NCBI GenBank assembly: GCA_021527695.1 | Contig: JAKFAO010000003.1 | Location: forward strand, 558,001 to 622,000 | DNA length: 64,000 nt | Reading direction: 5' to 3' | Source of the DNA: Naematelia aurantialba | Lineage: Eukaryota > Basidiomycota > Tremellomycetes > Tremellales > Naemateliaceae | Shown here: positions 27,750 to 41,171 of the stretch, one piece after another | Layout of the letters: each line of letters opens with the position of its first letter | Numbering within the stretch: the stretch's first letter is position 1 | Translations under genes and position numbers: made by a program | Notes under the pieces: model-generated | The model's input: the letters and a program-made list of their open reading frames with translations, nothing else | Database searches by the model: none | Told to the model about the DNA's origin: nothing

Positions 27750-30700
27750 CTAGAGCATGTCACTGTCCCTCTCGCCCGAGTCGGACAGGACGGACCAGCT
27801 CTCGTCACTGCCATGTTCCTTGTCGCTCCTGTCGACCGATAATGTCCGAGACTCTGGTTTCTTCGAGCTCGGACTCGACCTTGATCGCGACCGCATCATC
27901 GCCGCGAGATCATGGTGCGACAGAGGGCGGAGGATAGACGTCGAGTTTTCCTTGACGAGTGCCTTGTCGGCTGGACGGGGCTTGATCAAGCTCTTTGCGT
28001 ATTCCTGTACAAGACAATTCGCTCGTCAGCTTCCAGTTCCAATGTATGCTTGGGGACGCGTCCAGGAAGGGGATGCACATGATCGTCGTGAACAGTTGAC
28101 GATGGACATGATGGGGCATGATGGCAGATGAGAGAATGCCAAGGAACATGACCACCCGCGAGAAGGCGCAATGGGACGTGTTCGACGATGACGCACCAGA
28201 TCCCGGTAGATGGCCACTATAGCCTGTTGGACCCCGTTCTCCTTTCGAATCATTTCGCCCACCACCTTTGCCTTTGCAATCTGCTTTTCGTCCGTAGTGG
28301 CCTTGCGCAGTGCCTCGGCCAGGTGCTCGGCCGTGAGTTTCCTCAAGGCCGAACCGACGTTGAGCGACTCGACACGCTCCGCCCAGAAGGCTTGATCTCC
28401 AAAGAAAGGCTTGATGATGGTAGGCTAGAGATCGAGACGTCAGCGGCGATACGGGGATCTAACACTCTTCGACAACTTACAATGCCTGCACGAAGACTGG
28501 CCCCAGACGTTCCCGCACCACCATGATGACATGCTGCATCTATACGGGGAAAGAGCCACGAGTGGTCGATCGAGTCGATCGAGCTATTTTTAAAAACAGT
28601 CCTTGAGTGACATCTCGCAAGTGACAAGACTGAGACCGGCTTACAAGATCTCTGGCGGGTACCGTATCCCGTCGGCCCCCTCCTTGCCATCTTCCTTGTC
28701 CGCCTTGCCTTTTGAGCCTCGATCAGACCAGCCTTTGGAGAGAATCGCACAAACACCAGAATCGACCACAGCGTCCACAACACATCGGGTCATCTCCTCG
28801 GGGTCAGACACGACGATGGATCCGAAACCACTTGTAGCCTCATCAGCCGCCGGTTCGGGGAAGACAGGGCAATGACGTACATGTAGACGACTTTCTTATC
28901 CTTTGCGTGGGCGCCTTCGATAAACTCCACCAAGCCTTCTGGTGGGGTCCATTTCCTCTCTTTGTCTTTGGTAGCGCTGTCATCTGCGTTCTCGAGGAAC
29001 CAGTATCCGGTGACGTGTATCCACTCGGTCCAGTCTAGGGGAGGAGGTACGACATTCGGGGAAAAGTTGTACAAGAATGGCACTTGTTGTCTCAGTTTCT
29101 ACCCCACTTCAGACACAAAGAGCTCACCTTTGTGTTGCTCGAGCTTGTCAAAATTCGTCGATTCGATCCCCAAAACATGCTTTCGCCACCTGTTGATCTG
29201 CCCAGAGATCGCTCTCCAAAACACCTGGTCAAACATGGTGTAGGTCATATAGTTGTAAGATCCGCCTCGCTTGTGTTCTGGGACAGCAAAAGCGTGCTAC
29301 GATGGTCAGCGAGTTCATGACTTGGTCGTGTGGCCACTGACAGGATAGGCTCGCGTCCTCGTCCACGGCATAGTGAAGGCTCGATAATAAGGGATACGCA
29401 AGGCTTCGGCTATATGGATACCGCCCATTGCACTCGGCGACTCGATGAGCAAGTCGGAATCCTGGCAAGCCTCCCAGGAGGAGTTCAGTAGGTCGTCTAA
29501 CCAACCACGGAACTGGTCTCGTGAGCTCGGCCGTTAGAGCACAGTTGGGGCGAAGGGAAAAAAGAGGAGGGACGAGGGGGGAGAGGGGGTAGGGGGAAGT
29601 GGAGGACACAGAAGGAGCAACGGGGAATAGTCAAGGACGCTTGGCCGCTATAGAGACTCATTAGACGCACCTTCTGGAGCCCTTCTTTGAGGAAGGAGAC
29701 AGTGAACATGCCATTGTCGACACACATTTGCATCAGTTCGGCCGGATCGCCACCAACACTGGCAAATTCGATGCCATGCTGCGAACATCAGCTCCTACTG
29801 CTCAACCATGCTGAGAATACGTACACCTTCCACCCAGTCCTTGTACTCGCCATGAGTGGCAATCTTGGTTTGGTGTCCCTCTGCCTGCAAACCCTTACAT
29901 AATGCAATGTAGGGCTGCACGTCACCTCGACTTCCAATGGTGAGGCAGGTGATGCGCATGGGATCAGGCTTAAATTCGAGCATCGTGCTCGTCGTGCTTG
30001 CGAAAAGTGGACTAGGGTCCGCACCGCTCGCCCCCGGCGTTCGAGGTTCCATAGGTACCGACTCGTCAAGATCGTCCATGATTCGAGTCTTGATACGTTG
30101 TTCGTCCGAATCTCCCTCTTCTCCCAGCTGTTGATTGTACACGAACGGCTTCCATCCGCTCTTCCAGCAGGGTAACGCATGCTTCCCTGCGTTTTGAGGA
30201 AGAAAACTCGAGGAAAAGCTCTTCATGACCTTTGATGACGACAATGAGACCCGAGTGACCAAAGCGGAAGGCTTTTTGCGCTTTGAGCCCGTACAGATCG
30301 CGTATGGGGATGATCATCTACCAAAATAAGCTAGTGATCAGAGTCGACCAGAGACACAAACTGACCTTCGTCTTGTAGAGGAGCTGTGAGGATCGGAAAC
30401 AGAAATAATTTGTCGAGACGAAGAACCGGCCAGACACGGGCAACACCCTGTAGAGGTAGCCGGGGAAGTCTTCGTCTGGTTAGCGCAGGTCAATGTTCGC
30501 AATCAGTCATGCTTACGATCAATGAGGACCTCGTTATTGCCCAAGGCAAATACGCTTCGAAACTTGCGCTCCGTTTCGCGGTCCTCGTTAGCCCCACTTT
30601 CAGACTCCTCCATCATCGAGTAGTCGCTCTTTGAGTTCCGCATCTGACTACCGCTTGACTGACTCGCAAAGGAAAGTCGAGGAGCTTTGCGTCCTCCTTC

Positions 30701-32686
30701 ACTCGCACGCTGAGGCATTTCTTCCTCATCTTCCGATGACTCAGAGTCCGCTTCGATCGGTTCCACGACTTCGGTGACGGATGCACGTTTCGAGCGACCA
30801 GTAAGGGCACGCGGAACAGTCTCCCCCGAGTCGGGTGACCGTCCGAGACCTCGGTCGCTAGGCGGTGATCGACCGAAAAGGTTCGCGGTGGTTGGCGAAG
30901 TCCCAAAGATCTTGGACGCTGGCTTCTTGATCCATCCCGGAGCCCACTTGATGCTACCATCTTCACCCATCCCGGCTGGCCGTGGGCCCGATTGGCGAGG
31001 AGGATATCCCTCAGACTCGATGGGTGACGTCTGTTCAACGGGGGTAGCCTGCTCGATGCGAAGCGTTTCAAGTGAATCGTGACTAGGCTTGTGTCCACGG
31101 AGGAAGGGTATCGAGAAGCCTCGGCTGTTCTCCTTTTCAACTTCGATGTCTTCGCCCTTCTCGCTAGTTCGGCTCATGAAGGGACGAAGTACAGAACCCA
31201 GCTTGCGAAGCCCCAGGTGTGAAGAAGCATCCGAAGATGCACGCGGCCGAAGCTCAGCAGGAGCGCTTGTTTCGTCCTGCGAACGCAGTGACACCGACGA
31301 ACAGACTCGAGGGAGGTCGCTGGAAGGTCGCTCATCCAGTCTTGCCTGAATTGCTTCAAAGGCATGTTTGTTATCCTGAAAGGAGGCGAAAAAATAGCTG
31401 TCCACGCTCATCTGGTCCTCGGGATCGACGCATTTGACCTGAATCCATGAGCATACTTGTCTGCGTGCAACGATCCAGCGGGGCGCTCACCTCAATTGCC
31501 TCTGTAAACTCTAAAGTCGGACACCAGTCAATCTCTACGATGACTTCGAGCGGAATGATGAGCTTGACGCTCTCTCCCTCATGCTGCGTCTTGAACATGA
31601 CCTTCTCGATGGCCTTGATCCACTCATCCCGGCTTGATTCGGTGTCTGCAGTAAATGTGTAGTTGCGTTCCGGGGTCCGAAGCTTGAATTTGGTCTCGTC
31701 AATAGCATCGCAAGACGAGGCATACTGGAGCGAAACGTTTCCTCTAGGGAAATAGGGATCTGCGGTGGATTCGTACCACGACAATACGTCATTCTTGAGC
31801 ACGACCCAGAACTTGGTGTTGAGTTTGGTACGTGACGCTTTCTTGTACAACGGGCCCGTTTTAACCACTAGGTTCTGACCAAATCAGCTCTAGCCACAGT
31901 TCCCTAGACTCACCTCTCGATGCGGCATGTGCGCAAAGAAGCAGAGGTGCCGCCGTGTGAGATATATGTAGCCTTTGAGCACTATATGTATCAGTTGATG
32001 TCGCACTCCACATGCCTAGGAGACTTACTAACGCTCCTCAGTAACCAACACCGCATCTCCTCCAAGACTTCTTCACGCTCTTCCAAGCCGAATACTTCCT
32101 GTAAACGGTCTGCCAGCTTCTCTCGCCGGAGCCTCTGGCGCTCCTGCATCGTCGGCTCCATCCGATCTTCAACCACCTCGTCGGCATTCTTTGCCTCTCG
32201 AAGAGCAGCTGCCGTATTTTCCTCGCTGGGGGCCTCCTCGTGGAGAGGGGCGGCAAGATCAAAACTGGGCACTCTGGATTCAGTTCCAGAGTCAGGCTTG
32301 ATAACGTCGCCTTCAGCTTTCGCTCGCAATATTTCCTCTTTCTCTTCCCTTGCGCCCAGCTGTTGTTCCGCCTCTACCCGCTCTTGTACCAACTTCTCGA
32401 CGTCGCCATCCAAGGACAAGCCATCAGCGGACTCGTCGTTTGTCCGGCATAAATCCAAGCCGTATCCGCGTGGCAGGGGAACCTCCCCAGGTGGTTCATG
32501 GGTTGAATCGCGGAACTGAAAATTCAATTCGTCGGGACCCGGTGATCGAGCTCGACGCGCAATGGTGTTCTCTCGAAATGGGAAGTGAAGAGAATGTGTA
32601 GGATGACGAGAGGCGAAAGGGGGTCTGGCACTCGAGCTTGAGATCATTGGTCTAATGGTGTGCAATGATGACCCCATGCGGTCCAC
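27750..32686 (-). CDS. ATG26: Sterol 3-beta-glucosyltransferase (ATG26/UGT51 type: GRAM, PH, GRAM, GT1)
   Basis: Transfers glucose from UDP-glucose to ergosterol at membranes. Starts [13 protein letters not shown] at 32686. After about 170 variable residues comes the first GRAM domain ([20 protein letters not shown], then CWLLRSV before an intron). A PH domain follows ([20 protein letters not shown] to [13 protein letters not shown], about 31600-31870), then a Ser-rich linker, the second GRAM around 30150-30450, and the catalytic GT1 domain: [20 protein letters not shown] (about 29910), the acceptor region [16 protein letters not shown] (about 29050), and the UDP-sugar signature [18 protein letters not shown] (about 28490-28540). 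The end [20 protein letters not shown] leads to the stop at 27750. At least ten exons. In fungi the enzyme is linked to membrane traffic and in some species to pexophagy. No defect seen. Confidence 0.93.
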
Positions 32687-32709
32687 TAATCAAGTGAAAT
32701 CAGCGGCGG

Positions 32710-33748
32710 CTAGACGGATGGAATAGACGGACTCTTTGGACGACTAGACGTTCCAGCTGGGACTGGCGCGGCCAGCCTTTCCTCTTCTTCTTCGTCCGAG
32801 CTATCCCCTCCTTCGTCGCCATCCCATGGTAGCGCATTAAGAGCTGAGATGAGAGCAGAAGCACCCATCCGAACCTTTCGGAGCAAGGCAGCGAGGCGGG
32901 TCATGGTAGATTGTCCAAGTCATGGTGGAAGAGAAAGCAGATACGAGAAACATTGGTCAGCGATCTTCGGTGATGATGTCAAAGGATGGAAGAAAGGAGT
33001 GGACAGCCGCTGCGTTACGACCTCCTTGCGCAAGAATCACAGTCGCCGCGGCCAGGAATGTCTGGTGGACAGCCACATCAGTCACACGACTCACAGAGCC
33101 CATATCGTGCACCGCCCCGAAACCCGCTCTTTCGGGGAGAACACTGTTCTGACTCGGCGGACTGTCCGGTTCCAGCACCTGTTCATGATGTGCGGCTTGT
33201 GTGTCCTGCCGCAGCTTGATGACGGGCTTGTCCAGCTCTTTGACCGGCTGAAGCGTCTCTGTGGTATCGTGGCGGACCGCGTCGATCATGCGTCCAAAGT
33301 CGGTGTTGTCTTCGGGCTCTTGGGATACCTCCAGTTGATTGGGTTCTTCAAAAACAGGGCTGAGAAGTTCGTCGAGAGGGGTACCTCGCATGATAGGTTC
33401 CTGATGGTGGGCTCCTTCGGTGTCTATCTCGGCATCCGTATCCTCTGGCTGTTGTATGTCTTGCCTGGGGTTTCCCTCGTCTTCCCCTGGAGCAGGATGG
33501 TTCGGAAAGACATGTTGAGCGGCGGCGTCAAGCAGAGCTTCAGCATGGGGATGAGGTGGTGGAGGAGAGCGAGAATCGGGCTCAGTCGCGTGTAGGGGAA
33601 ACGGTGGGGGGTCTAGGAAGGATTGATGCGGGTCGCTATGCGCATCCGCCTGGCGATCCGACGGTGAGGGAGACATGTATGGTGAAGGACAGCGCGCCAG
33701 CTGACGCGTGTGTAGGAGCACTAAGGAGAGAAGGAAAAGGCGCGACAC
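32710..33748 (-). CDS. Hypothetical acidic protein
   Basis: Not recognised. A long frame from ATG 33748 (MSRLFLLSLVLLHTRQLARC) is Pro/His/Asp/Glu-rich (PLDELLSPVFEEPNQLEVSQ) and ends with a more hydrophobic part (VTDVAVHQTFLAAATVILAQ) near 33000. A further frame at 32710-32904 (MTRLAALLRKVRMGASALIS, then an acidic DSSDEEEEE run) may be its last exon, but no clean donor/acceptor pair was found. The hydrophobic first residues may be a signal peptide, or the true start may be the upstream ATG at about 33864 (MAATSTATISIKLDNDQSRM) joined by a short intron. Same strand as ATG26, divergent from the GRAM gene. Confidence 0.4.
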
Positions 33749-34104
33749 GACCTGGGTGGCTTGTGAGTTGAACCTTGACTGGGGACTATCGGTCGCTCGA
33801 TTTGCATCCGGCTCTGGTCATTGTCCAACTTGATTGAAATCGTTGCGGTGCTCGTCGCCGCCATGCAGAGCAATGAAGTCCGAGGGCTGAGCGGTCGACT
33901 CTCTGTGCTCGAGCGCACTGCGCAACCAGATGGACTACTGAACAGATTGCTGCGAGCGACGTCACTCGACTAGTCACTTTGTCAGGATGCCCCGCATAAA
34001 ATTGCTTCCGTTCAAAGTGAGACACTGGCCCCGTCATAGCAAACGCCACTGGGGTGCATCACCTCGACTCTCTCCACGGCGTCTACTTGCGCAGCGATTC
34101 GTGC

Positions 34105-36729
34105 ATGTCGGAGCGACTGCTCCCCCCGCCGCTGCCTCCGAGAAGACCGTTGAGCTCGTCGCAGCAGTCGTTCACCACCGAGCCTACTACCGATACTCCC
34201 CTGTTGGATGGCTCACTATCTGTTCCTAAAGAGTTCAGCTTGCCTGCCGAAACAGGCGATACTCGTCTGAGCAGCTCGGTGGAAGATGATGCCACTTTGG
34301 CTGCCGAGGCGTGGCGATCAAAACTGGAGAACGAGGAGATTGAACGATATCTGGCACATTTCAAGAGGGTGAGCGGATTCCCACACTGTTATCTTACCCA
34401 GCTTATCTTTACGCCCAAGCATGTTGATCACGTCCGAGTCCCGACTCAGGCAAGGGTAGTGCCCATTGAGCGACCGCGTATTCAAGACTTCTCCAAGACG
34501 GCTAAGCTCCACAGTACAGGGCGTGACGAAAGCAGCAAAGGAAGCGACGCAGACGCTTCCCCCCTAGCAGGACAGTCAGATCCAGCAGCTGGACTCTCCT
34601 GGTTGGCAGCACTTTTGGATGTGGATTGGACCGAGTATGTATCGGCGGTGAGGGAATTGCCTGTCACCGGGAATGCAATTGTCTGACGCACGCGCAGTAC
34701 TTGCGGTATTTGATCGGCGCGTCGACATTACGTCCCCCGGTCGAGCCCTTTACCATTCCGCGCCTGCGTAGCAGCGCTGAGCGTCTATATACCGTAGCCA
34801 TACCCTTCTGGGAGAGATTTGGACGGTCGGTGTCGGATGTTCTCCTGTGGCGTGACCAAACAAGAACCGCCCTGATCCTATCCGTTAGTTTTGTCGACTA
34901 TCGTTCTAATGATTACAGGTGTACATCACACTAGTCTTCACGTCGACGCTCTTGCCCGCCATGCTCCTAGCTCCTCTATACCCTCTTCTCCAGCATAAAT
35001 TCTTTCCGCCATCGGCGGCTCAGCAGTATCAGGAAGCTGTGGCTGCTAGAGCCCAAGCAGAGGATCTATCAGACCTGACCGAGGTGCTGATCGAGGATAT
35101 CGCACTCGAAGGCTCCATCCCTCAGTCGGGACAAGGACTGGGCTCTTTCGTTGATCTCAGTAATCCGAGCGAATTCCTGCGCGCCAATATTGGAGGAGGA
35201 AAGGCCGAAATCGCAATCGAAACGGCCGCTTCTGCAGGAAAGGATAAGCCAAGGAAGAACAAGGACCGAATCAGGCGAGGTTTGCGCACGATGGAGTTGG
35301 AGTATGGGCCGGGGGCGATCGTGGCCGTGAGCGACTTGGCAGTAAGCTCTCACGGTCAGTCCGGTAGTCAATACTAACGGCGGACTGGCAGGATCTTCAT
35401 GAAAAAATCAAAAAGTCGGCCACGCGGTTTGCACTGATGGTCGCGCTGACGGCGGTATAGCTTGTATCTTTGGAGATCGCCGCACGCTGCCAACATTTTC
35501 ATTGTTGCTCTGATTTCCATGTCCATCATGGCGTACAAATGTCCTCTCCGAGTCTTGGTCATACTTTTCGAGCTCGCGCTCGGCGTGGTGCTTTTCTTGG
35601 TGGTCCCCTTGGTTGCCGCTCAAGAAAGATACGAGCCAATGTCATGGATGGCTGGGAGCGCCCCTACCGATGCTGAATGTGCGTTATTTGCCCGTGCCGA
35701 GGGTTCACATGCCTAATGTCCCTTCAGATGCGATCGAGTTGCTCAAGAAACGCGGCTTGACTGGACCACCTGCACCTTCGAGAGCCTCCAGCTCGACGAC
35801 GACGCCGAAGGAGAGAGTGAGGGATATGAGCAGCCGTAGCTCCAAGTGGCTGGAGACTGCGCGGCAGCTCACTACAGGGGAGAGTCAATTCAAGCTGTCG
35901 CTCGCTACTTCGGCTGAGCGCACGCCTTATGTGAGCTGGTTAAACAGTATCTCTCGATTTTGCGAGCTCAATCAGAGTCACAGGTCAAGGAAGGTGGTGA
36001 TTCGGCACACACGACGCCAAGCCCTCGTTCACTTCGTATTGCGCTGGCCCAACGAGACGGAGAGCGGAGCTCTCATGTCAGCAGTGAGCGAATCCTCAAT
36101 CCTCCAGCCCTCAGGTGATGTCCTGTCCTACGGACAAGGGGACTCTGAGGAACCCTGCGACCACATGCAGCTGACAGCCGAAGCGTATTTGGCTCAACAC
36201 GGTCGGTCTCCCGGTAACCTTCGCGTGTCTCCCGAGGGGATCTCGTTCCACCCTCTGATACCTATCAAGATAAAGGTGGCACCGAAACCCACCGTGTTGG
36301 ATGTTCATGAACCGCTAGTGGGGTCGGAGAACCGAGACGACAGCGCGCCAGCCGTGGTTAGCGAGACAAAAGACCGCGCACCTGGACCTTCTATTATCAG
36401 TAATCGAGACGTTAACATCCGGATGGCCGACGTTGTGGGTATTCGCAAGCGGGACAAGAGCACCTTGTTTGTCATCATATCCAGTGGACTGGAGATCACC
36501 TGTGCGGACGGAACTGTGAGTTTCGCGTTCCAGACGGAACGACCGTGACGTAGCGATGTGGCAGTTTTCGTGCTGACGTGACTAGAGTGTTGTATTCCCT
36601 TTCGTGGCTGAACGAGACCGTGTGAGTTGGAGGGGCTGGTTGGGTCTGGGATGTATGTGGGGAGACTGACGAAATTAGGCATTTGCTTCAATCGTAGCAC
36701 ACTCTCATCGGACTTTCTCTGTAATCTGA
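34105..36729 (+). CDS. GRAM-domain membrane protein (GRAMD4-like)
   Basis: Multi-exon gene. The start chosen is ATG 34105 (MSERLLPPPLPPRRPLSSSQ). Disordered N-terminus, then YLRYLIGASTLRPPVEPFTI, a hydrophobic segment ALILSVYITLVFTSTLLPAM (across an intron at about 34884-34918), a cytosolic middle with LEYGPGAIVAVSDLADLHEK, and a second pair of hydrophobic segments, IFIVALISMSIMAYKC and VLVILFELALGVVLFLVVPL (about 35500-35615). The C-terminal part (GNLRVSPEGISFHPL, VVGIRKRDKSTLFVIISSGL, then SVVFPFVAERDRAFASIVAH over two small exons to the stop at 36727) has the shape of a GRAM domain, a PH-like fold that binds lipids. The plan of internal membrane segments plus C-terminal GRAM recalls GRAMD4. 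Lipid transfer or organelle contact is inference. Confidence 0.7.
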
Positions 36730-37469
36730 CAAAACACACGAGGCGCTCGTTAGAATACATGACGAAGCGGACGGTATAGCTCGTGAGGATACGTGGCGAA
36801 GCGGACGGTATGGCTCGTGAGGATGGATACGTGGCAATGGGGCGCGAGCGCTGGTCAGGTATCGATGTATCAATTCGGTCTGAGACGGGGTCGGGTACCT
36901 GGAATAAGTTGTAACGACATACACTACTGGTCTTGGAGGAAATAGAGTCGGTCTGGAACAAGGGAACAAATGTTTCAACGTGATTTACACGTACTGGCCG
37001 TCAGGAGACATGGATCGGGAGTCAGTTGTGGGAATGATGTACATAGGAGGATGTATATTCACTCTTGTGTCTACGTTGCTGTCGAGTGACGAGGGCGTGT
37101 GAGAGTGTGTTTTATCATGGGCTTGTTGGTCAGGAGCGTGTTAGATTCTGGCTCTTCTCGTCAGTTGCCCTGCAGTGTAGCGAGCCGGATCTTCCACGTG
37201 CACAGTCAGACACTGTAGTTGAATTTACAAGCTGGACTGCCTGAGTTGTACAGAAGGGCGTTGATCTGGCTAGATCTGGCCGCTCCGTCAAGATGGACTG
37301 CGCCAGCCGTCATCTTTCTGTCTCTAGCCGTCATCCGTCTGTCTCTAGCCGTCATCCGTCTGTCTCTAGCCGTGATCTGCCTCGCCGTGATCTGCCTCGC
37401 CGTGATCTGTCCGCCGTGATCTGCCTCCAGCGGTCCCGTTCCCGCTCGCAGTGCCAAGACCTTCCCCGC
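36730..37469. repeat. Intergenic with direct repeats and a minisatellite
   Basis: At 36763-36835 about 35 bp (GAAGCGGACGGTATAGCTCG...) is repeated twice. At 37313-37432 TCTGTCTCTAGCCGTCATCCG occurs three times and passes into TGATCTGCCTCGCCG units. No gene seen. Confidence 0.7.
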
Positions 37470-39140
37470 TCAAAATGCTGACATGCATCAACGGTACCCC
37501 GGGACAGCGACTTACCCGATTCGAGCAGCCACCCGCCGTCCAGCAGCACCTCTGTTCCCGTCATGTACTGGTTCTGTCGTCAGCTGGGGTGTGGTAGCGC
37601 GGGCTCACGGAGATCAGCGCCAGGATACACTGTGCGTAGTCCCGGGCGTTTCCGACGCGCCCGAACGGGATGCCGTGCTTGGCGCGCAGGTACGCCGCCT
37701 TGTCGGCGCCTTGCCTGCTCTCGAGGTCTTTCGGCGACATGCCCTGCGCCGCCACGTCAGCAGGTGGTCGTGGTCGTGGTCGGGCTCGGGTGGCTCGGGT
37801 CGGACTCGGACTCGGACTCGCGCAGGGTAGGGTAGCGCAGGATAGGGTAGGGTAGCGTAGCGCAGGGTAGGGTAGGGTAGTCGGGAGAAGAGGACAGGAC
37901 GCGCTCACCGAGGGAAAGTAGCCAGGGTTGATGCAGTTGACGCGGATGCCCAGCCCGCGATGGGCGAACTCGTACGCTAGCATCTCGCTCAAGCTCCGCG
38001 TCGCCGCTCTGCGCCCAGTCAGCTCCCAGTCGAGTCCAGCTCAGCGATTCTGAGCCCCCGGTTCTCCGTGGCTGGGGATTGAACCCGGACCTGGGTCGCT
38101 GGGGATCGAAAACTGGCGACTCACTTTGACGAATTGTAGCTGAACTGTCCGCGCTGCGACGTCCGCGTGATCCCGCTCAGACTGGCGACATTCACCACGT
38201 TGCCGGGCTCGGGATAGCCTCCCACAGTCTGCGCGGCGGCGAGGAGCTCCAGTAGCGCCGAGGTGACAAAGTACGGCGCGGCTGTGTTGATGCGGTGCAT
38301 ATCGGACCTGCCGCCGTCAGTTACGTACGGGCGTCAACGGGCGCCAAAGCGCTAGCCGGTGTACAGAGCCGACTGTCACGACTTCATCTCGCCACACATC
38401 ACGCGACGGCTGGTGGATGCAACTGCTGTGATGGCGACTGCTGGTGGATGCAAGTGCTGGTGATGGCGACGGCTTGTGGACGGCAGACACAACCAACGCT
38501 CTTCACGTACCACTTTTCAAACTCCTCCTCGTTGAACATGGCTCCAGACAGACCTCGCGCCGTCTGCTCTGCTCCCTCGATATTGGGAGGCTTGAGTGAC
38601 ACCCCGGCGTCTGAGAGCTCCAGCTGCTGTCCTCTTCCTCGAGACCCGTCGACTCACTGTTGACGAGCACGTTTATCCACTTGTCCTGCTTTTCAATTTC
38701 AGCCTTGAGATCTGCGTCCATGAGCATCTGGTCGAGCCAAACGAGCCATCTCGGGTACCGAAGAAGAGTCTTCTAAAGGTCCAGGGACAAGCACGACTCA
38801 CGCAGGATGCCCTCTTTCGTACTGATATCCGCCTGGACGGGGATCAACACCCCGCCTCCTCTGCGAGGTTTGGCGTCTCGCGCAGCGGCCTGCAACGGGT
38901 CCAATCGACGGCCCGTGATGAACACTTTTGCACCGTTCGCCGCGAGCGCAGTGGCAGTGCAAAGACCCAAGCCTGTACCGCCCCCAGTGACTTGATCAAG
39001 CGGTCAGCACAGGCTCGACGGGCATCGCGACGCCATACAGGACACTTACCGACCGCGACCCATCCTGAAATATCAAACAAATTCGCCGCTTCCAGGGCGT
39101 CCGTGCCAAAGGCTGATTTGCCAAGCTCCACAGCCGACAT
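37470..39140 (-). CDS. Short-chain dehydrogenase/reductase (nine exons)
   Basis: NAD(P)(H)-dependent oxidoreductase, classical SDR; substrate unknown. Exons 39050-39140, 38802-38990, 38658-38711, 38511-38610, 38125-38307, 37909-38008, 37609-37743, 37516-37573 and 37470-37477 join in phase to 305 residues. Visible: cofactor motif VTGGGTGLGLCTA (TGxxxGxG, split by intron 1), the ITGRR turn, NVLVNNAG built across intron 3 (NNAG motif), the catalytic Ser in NVVNVASLSGITR, the YNSSK active site (YxxxK, Lys completed across intron 5), INPGYFPSGM, and the C-terminal TGTEVLLDGGWLLESAF. The last exon is only 8 bp including the stop. The introns carry several tandem repeats. No neighbour suggests a pathway. 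Confidence 0.9.
37826..37882. repeat. (GGGTA)n telomere-like repeat inside an SDR intron
   Basis: Runs of GGGTA and GCGCAGGGTAGGGTA over about 55 bp within intron 6 of the SDR gene. It resembles degenerate telomeric DNA, but the unit is 5 bp rather than TTAGGG. Confidence 0.7.
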
Positions 39141-41171
39141 GTCGACTCCAGCGGTGTGAAGAACAGTGAGTGTCGTGCGAGGGTCAAGGTGATGGATCGA
39201 CAAAATATCCAAGCAGAGCCCAAAATGCCCGCAAGAGAAGACGGTTGATCGGTTGATTGTCCAGCCGACGACAACCGCCAGTTCAGGCACCGGACAGTTT
39301 GTCTGCCACCACTCGTCGACTTTCTGGCACTGTCCATGTAATCATGATGTGCCAGTTGGCAGTATATAAGAGTCACTGCAGCTCACCTCTGTACCGAGCA
39401 CTGGGAGTGGCAGAGAGCAGTACCGTATGTGGAAAGGCTAGATCTCTTGGTCCTGGGCAATTCGGGAGATCGGCCGCACGCGATTTCCTCGGTAGTCGTA
39501 AGCCTCTCGGAGAGGTCTGGCCCCCATCTGGACAAGTTGATGCATCACCGCCGATGCCGGACAACCATACAGACTTTTGAGCTCCAGGTGTGCCTCACGA
39601 CATGTACGAATGCGATACAGGCCAGACTCTGCCTCGCCACACCCACGTTCACGGTCGTGCGTGTTGCGGTCGACCGAACCGATTGTTACCTCATCATCTG
39701 GAAGCCAAGTGCGCAGTTTCAATGATATGAAGCATGTGCGGTAGATGAGCATGTGCAGTCGCCTCCAGGCTGAATGGCAGTCCGCCAGAACCAATATGGC
39801 GGATCCAGCTTTTCCACCTCATTGCAAAGTTGGGCCGTATGTTGCGCTGGGTTCGGGTGGCACGGTGGTACCTCGGCGTTGGGTACGCGATAGCTGGCTC
39901 TACGACAGATGGACGAAATATTCGATGAGGGATGCGAGCTTTCAAGGCGCCCTTATGTAAGAACGGCCTTGGGTTATCTGTAGCATGGAAGGAAACACGA
40001 CCGAAGAAATCGTCATAAGACCAGTTTATCCGTACGTTCCAGTGCCACCATCTTTCCATCCACCCAGAGGAAGAAGACGCGTCACAGAACCGCCCCGACG
40101 CGTCGGGATCGTGGTCGGCGTCATTGTCATGGTCGTGGTCGCGGTCGTTGCGCTGTAGTTTGTGCAGGCTGATGCAATTACCACGTTCTAACCCAAGCAC
40201 CGTGGTTAGTCAAGCATCGCGTTCACAGCGCAAGATATTCAACGGAGCGATCAATGCAACGAGGGCCCACCGCTTGAGGACATCCCGCTTTCTACGGCTC
40301 CTTTTGGGAACCTGGAACCCCCCCATTCCACTTGATGGGACTGCGCCTCTCGCTGTCCCGTACGTCTTTGGCCCTGGTCGGGGACAGCCAGATGCTCTCC
40401 TGCTTGTCGGCAGCGCTGTGCTGCGCCAAGTGGCCGTCGGCTCGCAAGGAAAAACGCTGCCAATCTCTCCCCCCTCGGAGAGGCCTCCGAAAGTCAAAAA
40501 AATCTCTGGAAATTCCATCCTCCCCTCCCGCTCGCCTAGGATTGGGTCCTCTGTCAACCAGAGTCGAGGGCATGCATGCCAGGTCGGATAGAGAATGTCC
40601 ATTCCTCCCTGTATCCTATGAATGCATGCATGCACACCCTCGTATCAAGGAAGCGAGCACTCGGCGACCAAAGCCAAAAGCGAGAGCTTAAAAAACGCAG
40701 TCGGGCAGACCAGAGAGGCCCGCAGAAAAACTTGGTGAGGGGGATTTCCTTGACCGCGTTTTCTCTCTCTCTCTCTCTCTCATCCTTCTTTCCTTGCTCC
40801 CTCTCCTCCCTTCTCCTCTCCTTGCCCTTTCCCTTCTCCTCTTCTGTCCGTTGGCTCACTCCCAGTTGTACATGTCTTGCATCGTGATGCGATCCCACCT
40901 CTGAACATCCCCCCTTGCATCCTCTTTCCCAGCAAAGCCAAGCGCCCAGAGGGAGCTCCGCCAATCGACCAAAAACTCGAGACGCCTCCGAGGTGTGCGA
41001 AAAAATCGAGGGTGCACAAGACGCGGTCGTCGTTCGTCGTCGTCGGCGCCGACTGGTCCGAGCCTATCACTGAGCACTGCACGACTCGAGGCGCCGCAGC
41101 ACCCAGTCTTACAACTCCAGCTTGCACTGCCGCGTCGCCCATCGTACACGGAGAGCCCACTGCAGCTCACA
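39141..41171. other. Intergenic region of about 2 kb, no supported gene
   Basis: Open frames on both strands, the best being minus 39438-39794 (includes LPDDEVTIGSVDRNTHDRER), but no recognisable domain or consistent exon chain. At 40761-40850 a long CT tract ((CT)n then CCTTCTTTCCTTGCTCCCTC) probably forms the promoter or 5' UTR of the gene starting at 41172. Confidence 0.5.

Noticed and set aside
27239..27937. 232-codon plus-strand frame as a real gene
   Set aside because: Low complexity, repeat-derived centre, and overlap with the end of the glucosyltransferase gene on the opposite strand.
37826..37882. Chromosome end or true telomere array
   Set aside because: The unit is GGGTA without the TT, the tract is about 55 bp, lies within an intron and has genes on both sides.
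38070..38120. B-box-like GGGTTCAATCCCC on the minus strand
   Set aside because: It lies in an intron of the SDR gene and no cloverleaf could be formed around it.
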